NCBI GenBank assembly: GCA_027858145.1
Contig: JAQIDF010000117.1
Location: 1-21,906 of the forward strand
Direction: 5' to 3'
Source of the DNA: Prolixibacteraceae bacterium
GTDB lineage: Bacteria; Bacteroidota; Bacteroidia; Bacteroidales; Prolixibacteraceae
DNA length: 21,906 bases
Made by a program: the position numbers and the translations under genes. Shown here in pieces: positions 1 through 6,508 of the stretch. Below the pieces are notes generated by a model. It made no database searches. It was given only the letters and a program-made list of their open reading frames with translations, and was not told the origin of the DNA. Positions within the stretch are counted from its first letter, which is position 1; every line of letters begins with the position of its first letter.

Positions 1-6
1 AAGAAA

Positions 7-339
7 ATGGCACAGGCAAAAACAACATTATTCGATTCCGACTTGCAACAGGCAGCCATACTGTTCAAGGCTTTAGGTCATCCGGCACGACTTCAGATTC
101 TGCGCTACCTGGCAGAAACTAAAGTTTGTATTACCGGTGATTTTTCAGATGAGTTGCCTCTAAGCCGGACAACGGTAAACCAACATCTTACTGAATTAAA
201 AAAAGCCGGGCTTGTTCAAGGGCATGTTAGCGGAAAAAATACTAATTATTGCCTGAACCCATTGAAAATAAAAGAGCTTAAACGCTTACATGAATCTTTT
301 TTGAGAGAAATAAACATAGAAAGTTATACATGTGAATAA
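7..339 (+). CDS. arsR: ArsR-family metalloregulator of the arsenic operon
   Basis: This is a 110-residue winged-helix repressor of the ArsR/SmtB family. Such proteins bind the promoter of metal-resistance operons and release DNA when As(III) or a similar ion binds thiols. Residues about 15-75 form the helix-turn-helix core (KALGHPARLQILRYL, then LSRTTVNQHLTELKKAGL), followed by the wing (VSGKNTNYCLNP). The classical ELCVCDL metal motif is absent; the only cysteines are C41, C82 and C109. It is the first gene of a rightward arsenic cluster and presumably controls it. The start used is the ATG six bases from the window edge, which gives the normal family length; the promoter lies outside the window. 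The family call is firm, and the arsenic role follows from the neighbours. Confidence 0.9.
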   Translation: MAQAKTTLFDSDLQQAAILFKALGHPARLQILRYLAETKVCITGDFSDELPLSRTTVNQHLTELKKAGLVQGHVSGKNTNYCLNPLKIKELKRLHESFLREINIESYTCE

Positions 340-342
340 TAG

Positions 343-380
343 CATCTCATGTCTCATATCTTATTGTCTAATATCTAAAA
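343..380 (+). repeat. degenerate TCTCAT/ATCT short tandem repeat
   Basis: The gap between arsR and arsC is made of imperfect copies of a short unit (ATCTCAT, GTCTCAT, ATCTTATT, GTCTAAT, ATCT). No stable hairpin or promoter box is visible in it. It looks like an expanded low-complexity spacer, not a regulatory site. Confidence 0.45.
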
Positions 381-390
381 GTCTGTAAAA

Positions 391-819
391 ATGAAAATTT
401 TAATATTATGTACCGGAAACAGTTGTCGTAGCCAGATGGCACACGGTTTTATGCAATCATTTAACAAAGATCTCTTTGTACGTTCAGCCGGAACTGAAGC
501 TTCGGGGAAACTTAACCCTACTGCTGTAAAAGCTATGAAAGAAGTCGGTATTGACATTAGTGATCATACTTCCGACCCTGTAGAAAAATACCTCGGTGAC
601 GAGTGGGACTATGTGATTACCGTTTGTGGTGGTGCCAACGAAGCTTGTCCGGCATTCATGGGCAAAGTAAAACACCGTTTGCATATGGGGTTTGATGATC
701 CGTCGCATGTCATCGGCACCGATGAATTTATATGGAGCGAGTTTATCCGTGTGCGTGACGAAATAAAAGAGACTTTCAGCAAATTTTACAACGAAGAAAT
801 TAAACCTCAGCTATCATGA
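391..819 (+). CDS. arsC: arsenate reductase, thioredoxin-coupled (low-molecular-weight phosphatase fold)
   Basis: This 142-residue cytoplasmic enzyme reduces arsenate to arsenite, using electrons from thioredoxin. The N-terminal anion loop CTGNSCRS (C7 to R13) is the C-X5-R signature of the low-molecular-weight protein tyrosine phosphatase fold. Two further cysteines, C79 and C86, sit in VCGGANEACP. The three-cysteine spacing matches the thioredoxin-linked ArsC of Staphylococcus aureus (C10, C82, C89), which relays a disulfide along these residues. A DDP motif at 102-104 supplies the general acid. Its stop overlaps the next start in ATGA (816-819), so the two genes are probably translationally coupled. 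The product feeds arsenite to the Acr3 pump downstream. Confidence 0.95.
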   Translation: MKILILCTGNSCRSQMAHGFMQSFNKDLFVRSAGTEASGKLNPTAVKAMKEVGIDISDHTSDPVEKYLGDEWDYVITVCGGANEACPAFMGKVKHRLHMGFDDPSHVIGTDEFIWSEFIRVRDEIKETFSKFYNEEIKPQLS

Positions 820-1262
820 GACCAGTAGAAGAAGCGCAAAAGTACTTTGACAATAATTTTAGTTGCTCACAATCGGTATTTACAGCTTTTGCACCCGATT
901 TGGGGCTGTCAGTTGACAATAGCCTGAAGGTTGCTTGTGCATTTGGAGCCGGAATGGGACGCCAACAACAAACCTGTGGTGCTGTTACCGGGGCACTGAT
1001 GGCCATGGGATTGAAATATGGAAAAGGAATAAACGACAACGATGATAAAAAGTTGCACACTTATGCAAAAACAGAATTGTTTATCGAAAAATTCATTGAT
1101 AAACATGGATCAATAAATTGTCGTGAATTGCTTGACGGGCTCGATATGAAAAATTCTGCCGATTTGGAGCGTATTAAAAAAGAAGAAATGTTTGAAAAGC
1201 GCTGTGCAAAATATGTAGTTACAGCAGCTCGAATTGTGGAAAAAGTATTTGATGAAGATTAA
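816..1262 (+). CDS. C_GCAxxG_C_C family (putative redox) protein
   Basis: This 148-residue soluble protein belongs to the family named after its cysteine pattern, C_GCAxxG_C_C. The cysteines are C17 (NNFSCSQSV), C41 (ACAFGAGMG), C54 (QQTCGAVTG), C102 (INCREL) and C130 (KRCAKYV). The glycine-rich block at 41-60 is the family core. No biochemical function is established for the family as far as I know; the conserved cysteines suggest metal or thiol redox chemistry. It starts inside the arsC stop codon (ATGA overlap) and lies between the arsenate reductase and the arsenite pump, so a role in arsenic handling is likely but inferred. Confidence 0.85.
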   Translation: MRPVEEAQKYFDNNFSCSQSVFTAFAPDLGLSVDNSLKVACAFGAGMGRQQQTCGAVTGALMAMGLKYGKGINDNDDKKLHTYAKTELFIEKFIDKHGSINCRELLDGLDMKNSADLERIKKEEMFEKRCAKYVVTAARIVEKVFDED

Positions 1263-1263
1263 A

Positions 1264-1362
1264 ATGACCGGACTTGATTTTACTGAAGCAATGGTGAATA
1301 AAGCCAACGAAAATTTGAAGAAAACAGGCTTCGGAAATATTGAGTTACTTTATATGCAGTAA
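1264..1362 (+). pseudogene. remnant of arsenite S-adenosylmethyltransferase (arsM)
   Basis: One base after the previous stop, an ATG opens a 32-codon frame reading MTGLDFTEAMVNKANENL, then KKTGFGNIELLYMQ and stop. This closely resembles one internal stretch of arsenite methyltransferases, the part just after the SAM-binding glycine loop (general form G-x-D-x-T-x-x-M-x-x-K-A-x-x-N, then G-x-x-N-V-E). The N-terminal glycine loop and everything after the strand, including the catalytic cysteines, are missing, out of roughly 260-280 residues in an intact enzyme. It sits between the C_GCAxxG_C_C gene and acr3, where arsM genes occur in related clusters. I read it as a deletion scar. A small translated peptide is possible but less likely. 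Confidence 0.7.
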
Positions 1363-1385
1363 AACCATTTTAAAGTTAGTTTGTG

Positions 1386-2417
1386 ATGGAAAAAAGTAAG
1401 CGTCAAATAAGTTTTTTTGATAAATACCTTACGGTATGGGTAGCTCTTAGTATACTTGTTGGTATTGGTCTGGGGCATTTTGTTGGTGATGGTATTGAGG
1501 TAATCAGCAGCATAGAAATTGCCAGTGTAAATATACCGGTTGCTATTCTCATCTGGTTAATGATCTACCCCATGATGTTACAGGTTGATTTTACCAGCAT
1601 AAAAAAAATTGGAAGGAAGCCTCGCGGGGTAGTGTGGACCATAGTCATTAACTGGTTAATCAAACCATTTTCTATGGCATTTTTTGCCTGGATATTCTTT
1701 ACTAAGATATATGCAGCCTGGATTGACCCGGTCATGGCTGGCGAGTACATAGCCGGTGCAATTTTGTTGGGCGCGGCACCTTGTACGGCTATGGTTTTTG
1801 TGTGGTCGTACCTTTCGGATGGCGACCCAAATTACACGCTTGTACAGGTGTCGGTTAACGATTTGATTATTCTGGTGGCTTTTGTCCCTATTGTTGGTTT
1901 GTTGCTGGGTATCACAAACATTACCATTCCTTACGATACCCTACTGGCCAGTATTCTCATTTTTGTGGTTGTTCCGCTGGTTGCAGGTGTAATTACCCAA
2001 CGGGTATTGTTAAAATCGAAAGGTGGGGAGTGGTTTAAAAAAGAATTTCTGCCTAAGTTGAAGCCTGTAAGTATTATTGCTTTACTTGTTACGCTGGTGT
2101 TTTTATTCGCGTTTCAGGGGCAAAACATTATTAACAACCCGCTAATTATCCTTTTGGCAGCTGTTCCATTGGTTATTCAAACCTACTTTATATTTTTTAT
2201 TGCCTGGTTTGGCGGTAAAAAATTAAAGCTAAATTACCGGATATGTGCTCCTTCGGCCATGATTGGTGCCAGCAACTTTTTCGAGCTTGCTGTGGCCGTA
2301 GCTATAGCACTTTTCGGGTTGCAATCGCCGGCAGCGCTGGTGACGGTTGTGGGCGTGCTTGTTGAGGTTCCTGTAATGCTTTCGCTGGTGGCTTTTGCCA
2401 ATAGGAACAAGTATTGA
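1386..2417 (+). CDS. acr3: arsenite efflux permease, Acr3 family
   Basis: This is an inner-membrane arsenite/H+ antiporter of the ACR3 (BART superfamily) type, 343 residues with about ten hydrophobic segments. The signature GAAPCTAMVFVWS contains the conserved membrane cysteine C133, and SNFFELAVAVAI contains the conserved glutamate E300; both residue types are needed for transport in studied Acr3 proteins. I start at ATG 1386; an in-frame GTG lies one codon upstream at 1383 and could be used. It follows the arsM scar by 23 bases and is the last gene of the operon, with a strong terminator directly after it. Together with arsC it gives arsenate and arsenite resistance. Confidence 0.95.
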   Translation: MEKSKRQISFFDKYLTVWVALSILVGIGLGHFVGDGIEVISSIEIASVNIPVAILIWLMIYPMMLQVDFTSIKKIGRKPRGVVWTIVINWLIKPFSMAFFAWIFFTKIYAAWIDPVMAGEYIAGAILLGAAPCTAMVFVWSYLSDGDPNYTLVQVSVNDLIILVAFVPIVGLLLGITNITIPYDTLLASILIFVVVPLVAGVITQRVLLKSKGGEWFKKEFLPKLKPVSIIALLVTLVFLFAFQGQNIINNPLIILLAAVPLVIQTYFIFFIAWFGGKKLKLNYRICAPSAMIGASNFFELAVAVAIALFGLQSPAALVTVVGVLVEVPVMLSLVAFANRNKY

Positions 2418-2424
2418 TGATATT

Positions 2425-2470
2425 AAAAAAAAAGGCTGTCTGATCATTTTTAGACAGCCTCTCTTTTTTT
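2425..2470. terminator. bidirectional rho-independent terminator between acr3 and the phosphatase-like gene
   Basis: A perfect 9-bp stem (AGGCTGTCT at 2433-2441 with AGACAGCCT at 2452-2460) encloses a 10-base loop. It has an A-run on the left and CTCTTTTTTTT on the right, so it can stop transcription from both convergent genes. Confidence 0.85.
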
Positions 2471-2477
2471 TCATTTT

Positions 2478-4100
2478 TTACCAGTTAACTTCATTCAATA
2501 CCTTGCCCATTGCATCATCAGGGGGATAAATCCCCAATATTTTACAAATTGTTGGCACAATATCTACAACTTCGGTTTGTGTGTTATGATGGCCGCTTTT
2601 AACATACATACCATAAAATGCCAGCGGAATACGGTTTTCAGTGGTGTAATCAACCTTGTGATAACGGAAGGTGGGATACCAGCCTTCTTCTAATAATAGC
2701 ATCACATCGCCTGAGCGCTGAACGGAATAGCTGTTCTCAATTTTCTTAAATCGTGGGTTATTCAAATTGCCTGTCTCGATTAAATGAGCGGGTAAGGCTG
2801 CTTTTACACCGCTAAACTGGTTGAGGAATGAGGCAACTTTTTCGCGCATCTCATTTAACGGTTTTTGTTTCGAATCAATTAGTCTGTGGTTTAGATATAG
2901 CATTTCTTCGTTGTATCCTTCAATCCAATCGCCTACACCATACAAAATATTCAGGTACGAACGCAATAATGCCATTGCCGATTGTGGATTGAAGTTGTCG
3001 GCGTTGAAGTTAAATTCTTCTTTTAGAACCCGAACCGGGTAACCTGTAGTTGATGCTGATGTTAATACAACAAGATAGTTGTCCTTTCCAAATTGATTAT
3101 CCATGTATCTAAGGAGCGATGCAATTTCACGATCGATGCGCAACATCATTTCGTGCATTTCAACCGATGATGGGTTATACCATTTATTAGCATAGTCGAG
3201 CATCGAAAATGTCAGGTTGAGCATATCGGGCCATTCATCTACTCCCAAATTTTCTTTTTCAATAAGCTGCACACTAAAATCACGAATAAGGGAATTTCCG
3301 TATGGCGATGCTTTTAATATTTCAAGTGGATTCTCCTGATCTTCACCAATTTTATCTAATTTATATGGAAATGTGTTCCACCTTTCCCAAAAACCTTCTT
3401 CCAAAATATAATCATCGCGAAAACCTTTATTGTAATCATTTTCAGGCAACATCAAGTCCCATTCTCGTTCAAGGTAACCAGTAGCCATCTTTTTAGCATT
3501 AAAATCCATTACCCATTCAGGGAACTGGTCAGCATAGTATGATGAAGTAATCATGTTTCCATTGGTTTTATCAAACCAGTAAGCCCCGTCAGCCGAATGG
3601 CCGGCCGAAAGTGTAGCTGCAGAAGCATTAAGTGCTACTGAATATACTTTTGATCTGAAACCTGATTGTTGCTTCAACACATCTCCAATGGTGAAAACTT
3701 TTAACTGGCGTGCTGAAACATTTCCTTCTTTTGAATCGCTCCCCATTGTAAGGTAATAATCGTCATAAACGGCTTGTACTTCCTGCCCATTAATGGGTTT
3801 ATTCCATCTTTCACCAATTACGCCGTGAACAGATGGATAGGTTCCGGTATAAATCGATGGTACTAATGTTTCTGTTTTGATATTATGAATATCAGCACGG
3901 GCGTTTTCAAAAACTGCACCGTCTGTAAATATTCTTTTGATCCCATCATTCTGAAAAGTATCCCAAAAACGTGTTATGTAATCGGCACGTAAATGATCGA
4001 TGGTTATTCCTACTACAATTTTAGGTGAGCGTTGATTTGGTACACCCCATACCCCGATAGTTACGGATATCATCATTAAAATTACTGCAATTTTCCTCAT
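2478..4100 (-). CDS. secreted PafA-like alkaline phosphatase superfamily protein, probably catalytically dead
   Basis: This 540-residue protein has a signal peptide (residues 1-19, no lipobox) and aligns by motif with PafA-type alkaline phosphatases and nucleotide pyrophosphatases. Recognisable blocks are KIVVGITIDHLRADY (27-41), PSIYTGTYPSVHGVIG (81-96), LSAGHSADGAYWFD (164-177), LDYANKWYNP (301-310), VVLTSASTTG (344-353) and RIPLAFYG (490-497). The first metal aspartate D35, the nucleophile position T76 and D302 are kept. The other zinc-ligand positions have changed: His to K306, the Asp-His pair to A349-S350, and His to N489. The Lys and Arg of the substrate pocket are N158 and S160. Without these it should not hold two zinc ions. 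It may be a binding or structural exported protein. It stands alone, convergent to acr3. Membership of the superfamily is firm; loss of activity is inferred from motif alignment by eye. Confidence 0.85.
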   Translation of the reverse strand: MRKIAVILMMISVTIGVWGVPNQRSPKIVVGITIDHLRADYITRFWDTFQNDGIKRIFTDGAVFENARADIHNIKTETLVPSIYTGTYPSVHGVIGERWNKPINGQEVQAVYDDYYLTMGSDSKEGNVSARQLKVFTIGDVLKQQSGFRSKVYSVALNASAATLSAGHSADGAYWFDKTNGNMITSSYYADQFPEWVMDFNAKKMATGYLEREWDLMLPENDYNKGFRDDYILEEGFWERWNTFPYKLDKIGEDQENPLEILKASPYGNSLIRDFSVQLIEKENLGVDEWPDMLNLTFSMLDYANKWYNPSSVEMHEMMLRIDREIASLLRYMDNQFGKDNYLVVLTSASTTGYPVRVLKEEFNFNADNFNPQSAMALLRSYLNILYGVGDWIEGYNEEMLYLNHRLIDSKQKPLNEMREKVASFLNQFSGVKAALPAHLIETGNLNNPRFKKIENSYSVQRSGDVMLLLEEGWYPTFRYHKVDYTTENRIPLAFYGMYVKSGHHNTQTEVVDIVPTICKILGIYPPDDAMGKVLNEVNW

Positions 4101-4134
4101 GTCAATTTTCCTCTCTCCACTATAATTTATTCCT

Positions 4135-4142
4135 CAAAAATA
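4135..4142 (-). promoter_or_regulatory. candidate -7 box for the PafA-like gene
   Basis: On the minus strand this reads TATTTTTG, a match to the Bacteroidota -7 consensus TAnnTTTG, about 35 bases before the ATG. No clear TTG -33 element is visible at the right distance, so this is only a candidate. Confidence 0.4.
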
Positions 4143-4337
4143 AAAAAACGTATTGAATTATGTGTAAGGGTATGTAATAGAATAAACAACCAAAAATTAT
4201 TTTATAAATTTTCGAATATACGAGACTTAGTCATGTTTATCAGACAGCTTGTTTTATTATATACCCTAAACCTTCTAATCTCCGAACTGTTTAATAGCTA
4301 AATTTATTATACAAATCAAAAATTTGAATTAAATAGT

Positions 4338-4578
4338 AGCAACAGTTTTCCTCATTCAACGGGTATCGATCCTATGATTGCATATTATCAGCGACCTGTA
4401 CTGATTCGCAATGATGGAAAAGTTGAATTGATGAAAGACTGGAATTAAAACGGGCAATTTTGCCCTTAAATTGTGTGGCTCGGGCGGAGGTGGTTATATG
4501 CTTGCATTCGTTAAAAATGAAAACGCATTTGAGAAATATTGCTCTAAAAATGAAATAAAGACATTGAAGATGTCTTAA
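4338..4578 (+). pseudogene. decayed mevalonate kinase (GHMP kinase) fragment
   Basis: Two pieces of one protein family lie in adjacent frames. The first (4344-4448) reads SFPHSTGIDPMIAYYQRPVL, then IRNDGKVELMKDWN and stop. It resembles the mid-protein SFFHG-x-SSG-x-DP-x-x-x-Y region of Bacteroidota mevalonate kinases. The second (4435-4578), in another frame, contains GNFALKLCGSGGGGYMLAF, the C-terminal glycine-rich GHMP motif, and ends in a stop at 4576-4578. The start of the protein and roughly a hundred residues between the two pieces are missing. The gene has therefore suffered at least one large deletion and a frame change and cannot make an active kinase. The rest of the non-coding stretch, 4143-4337, holds nothing else I recognise. 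Confidence 0.75.
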
Positions 4579-4589
4579 GAATAGAAGAT

Positions 4590-4617
4590 AAAAAAACCCG
4601 GGCGTGAACCCGGGTCT
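4590..4617 (-). terminator. rho-independent terminator of pckA
   Basis: The 7-bp GC-rich stem ACCCGGG (4596-4602) pairs with CCCGGGT (4609-4615) across a 6-base loop. In the minus direction it is followed by a run of T, about 30 bases after the pckA stop. Confidence 0.85.
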
Positions 4618-4648
4618 TAATATTATGTTTTGATATGAATTTATATCA

Positions 4649-6250
4649 TTATAACTGAGGACCTGCAGCAACCAATGCTTTTCCTTCTTCGTTATCAGTG
4701 TACTTTTCGAAGTTCTTAATAAATCTAGCAGCAAGGTCTTTTGATTTAGTATCCCATTCAGATGCATCAGCATAAGTATCACGTGGATCAAGAATTTCAG
4801 TTTTAACACCAGTTAGTTCTGTTGGAACTTCAAGGTTGAAAACAGGAAGGTTCTTAGTAGGAGCTTTCTCAATTGAACCATCAAGAATCGCAGTAATAAT
4901 ACCACGGGTATCTTTAATAGAGATACGTTTTCCGGTTCCGTTCCATCCTGTGTTTACAAGATAAGCTTCTGCGCCGTGCTCTTCCATTTTCTTCACTAAT
5001 TCTTCACCATATTTGGTTGGGTGTAAAGAAAGGAATGCAGCTCCAAAACAAGCTGAGAAAGTTGGTTGTGGAGTTGTTACACCGCGTTCAGTTCCCGCTA
5101 ATTTTGCTGTAAATCCTGAAAGGAAGTGATATTTTGTTTGCTCAGGTGTTAGCTTGGCAACCGGAGGTAATACTCCAAATGCATCGGCAGTAAGGAAAAT
5201 TACTTTATTAGCGTGACCGGCTTTTGAAACTGGTTTAACGATGTTGTCGATGTGATAAATTGGATATGAAACACGAGTGTTTTGTGTTACAGAACCATCT
5301 GTAAAGTCAATTTTGCCATTTTCATCAACAGTAACGTTTTCAAGTAGAGCATCACGTTTGATTGCATTGAAAATTTCTGGTTCGGCTTCTTTATCTAAAT
5401 CGATCGTTTTAGCGTAGCAACCACCTTCGAAGTTAAATACTCCGTTATCGTCCCATCCGTGCTCGTCGTCACCAATTAACTGACGGTTAGGGTCTGTTGA
5501 TAGTGTTGTTTTACCAGTACCTGAAAGTCCGAAGAAAATAGCTACATCGTCTTCTTTACCAACGTTAGCTGAACAGTGCATCGAAGCCATTCCATTAAGA
5601 GGCAGGTAATAGTTCATCATAGCGAACATACCTTTCTTCATTTCACCTCCGTACCATGATCCACCAAGAACGTGCATTTTCTCAGTAAGGTTGAAAACAG
5701 TATAAACCTCTGAGTTTAAACCATGTTCTTTCCAATTATTGTTAACAGTTTTTGCACCATTTAAAGAAACAAAATCTGGCTCAAAGTTTTCTAATTCCTC
5801 CTCTGTTGGACGAATAAACATGTTTTTCACAAAATGCGCCTGCCAAGCTACTTCCATAATGAAACGAATTTTCATTCTTGAGTTTTCATTTGCGCCAGCA
5901 AAGCAATCAATAACAAATAATCTTTTTCCAGAAAGTTGTTTAGTAGTATTCTCTTTCAAATCTTTCCACACTTCTGAAGAAACAGGCTTGTTATCGTTTG
6001 GAGATTCTGGAGAAGTCCACCAAATGGTATCTTTTGTAGTATCGTCTTTAACGATAAATTTGTCTTTGGGCGAACGGCCGGTGAATTCTCCGGTCATCAC
6101 ATTAACTGCACCCAACTCTGTTACAATACCTTTTTCAAAACCTTCAAGTTCTGATTTTGTCTCTTCTTTGAATAACTGATTATACGAAGGGTTGTGTACA
6201 ATTTCTTTTACGTCGGTTATACCGTACTTACTTAAATCTAAATTTGCCAT
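4649..6250 (-). CDS. pckA: phosphoenolpyruvate carboxykinase (ATP)
   Basis: This cytosolic enzyme interconverts oxaloacetate plus ATP with PEP plus CO2 and ADP. It serves gluconeogenesis, or PEP carboxylation during succinate-forming fermentation in many Bacteroidota. The 533 residues match the usual 530-540. Visible motifs are TGRSPKDKF (57-65), FAGANENSRMKIRF (117-130), GGSWYGGEMKKGMF (196-209), the P-loop GLSGTGKTTLS (241-251) and IGDDEHGW (259-266), which includes the kinase-2 metal site. A longer in-frame extension reaches position 6364, but it encodes no family sequence and spans the promoter, so I start at the ATG at 6250 (MANLDLSKYG). It is a single-gene unit with its own promoter and terminator. 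Confidence 0.97.
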   Translation of the reverse strand: MANLDLSKYGITDVKEIVHNPSYNQLFKEETKSELEGFEKGIVTELGAVNVMTGEFTGRSPKDKFIVKDDTTKDTIWWTSPESPNDNKPVSSEVWKDLKENTTKQLSGKRLFVIDCFAGANENSRMKIRFIMEVAWQAHFVKNMFIRPTEEELENFEPDFVSLNGAKTVNNNWKEHGLNSEVYTVFNLTEKMHVLGGSWYGGEMKKGMFAMMNYYLPLNGMASMHCSANVGKEDDVAIFFGLSGTGKTTLSTDPNRQLIGDDEHGWDDNGVFNFEGGCYAKTIDLDKEAEPEIFNAIKRDALLENVTVDENGKIDFTDGSVTQNTRVSYPIYHIDNIVKPVSKAGHANKVIFLTADAFGVLPPVAKLTPEQTKYHFLSGFTAKLAGTERGVTTPQPTFSACFGAAFLSLHPTKYGEELVKKMEEHGAEAYLVNTGWNGTGKRISIKDTRGIITAILDGSIEKAPTKNLPVFNLEVPTELTGVKTEILDPRDTYADASEWDTKSKDLAARFIKNFEKYTDNEEGKALVAAGPQL

Positions 6251-6300
6251 AATATACTTGTTTATAGATGATTGTATTTTATTGGTTTTTACAACATCAA

Positions 6301-6308
6301 CAAAAATA
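6301..6308 (-). promoter_or_regulatory. candidate -7 box for pckA
   Basis: On the minus strand this reads TATTTTTG (TAnnTTTG), 50 bases before the chosen ATG. That gives a leader of about 45 bases and supports the shorter pckA start. No convincing -33 TTG is seen. Confidence 0.5.
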
Positions 6309-6426
6309 ACCGAAATCGGGATAATATAAGGATGATGGATGTTAATTGAAGTTATAACAGCCATTTTGTGACAGGGTGAGAAAGTTGAATCTATTGTAAC
6401 AGGCTGTAATTGAGCTAAAAATTGAG

Positions 6427-6485
6427 CGAAAAAAACCGGTAAAAGAATGTTAAAAAATGGTTAATTAAGATTCTTTTACCGGTTT
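6427..6485 (-). terminator. long-stem terminator of xerD
   Basis: A perfect 16-bp inverted repeat (AAACCGGTAAAAGAAT at 6433-6448 and its reverse complement at 6470-6485) flanks a 21-base AT-rich loop. On the minus strand it ends in seven T. It starts 24 bases after the xerD stop. Confidence 0.8.
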
Positions 6486-6508
6486 GAGAAAGTAACTGCA
6501 TTTACTCG

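Noticed and set aside
4372..4809. A 145-codon open frame on the minus strand across the pckA 3' end and the mevalonate kinase remnant
   Set aside because: It overlaps pckA in another frame, crosses a terminator and contains no family motif; low-complexity sequence keeps it open.
6251..6364. In-frame N-terminal extension of pckA to 6364
   Set aside because: The 38 extra residues do not resemble any PEP carboxykinase, the shorter form has the normal family length, and a TAnnTTTG box lies inside the extension.
6433..6485. Inverted repeat beside xerD considered as a dif or attachment site
   Set aside because: Xer sites have two 11-bp arms around a 6-8 bp centre; here the arms are 16 bp, the loop 21 bases, and a T-run follows, as in a terminator.
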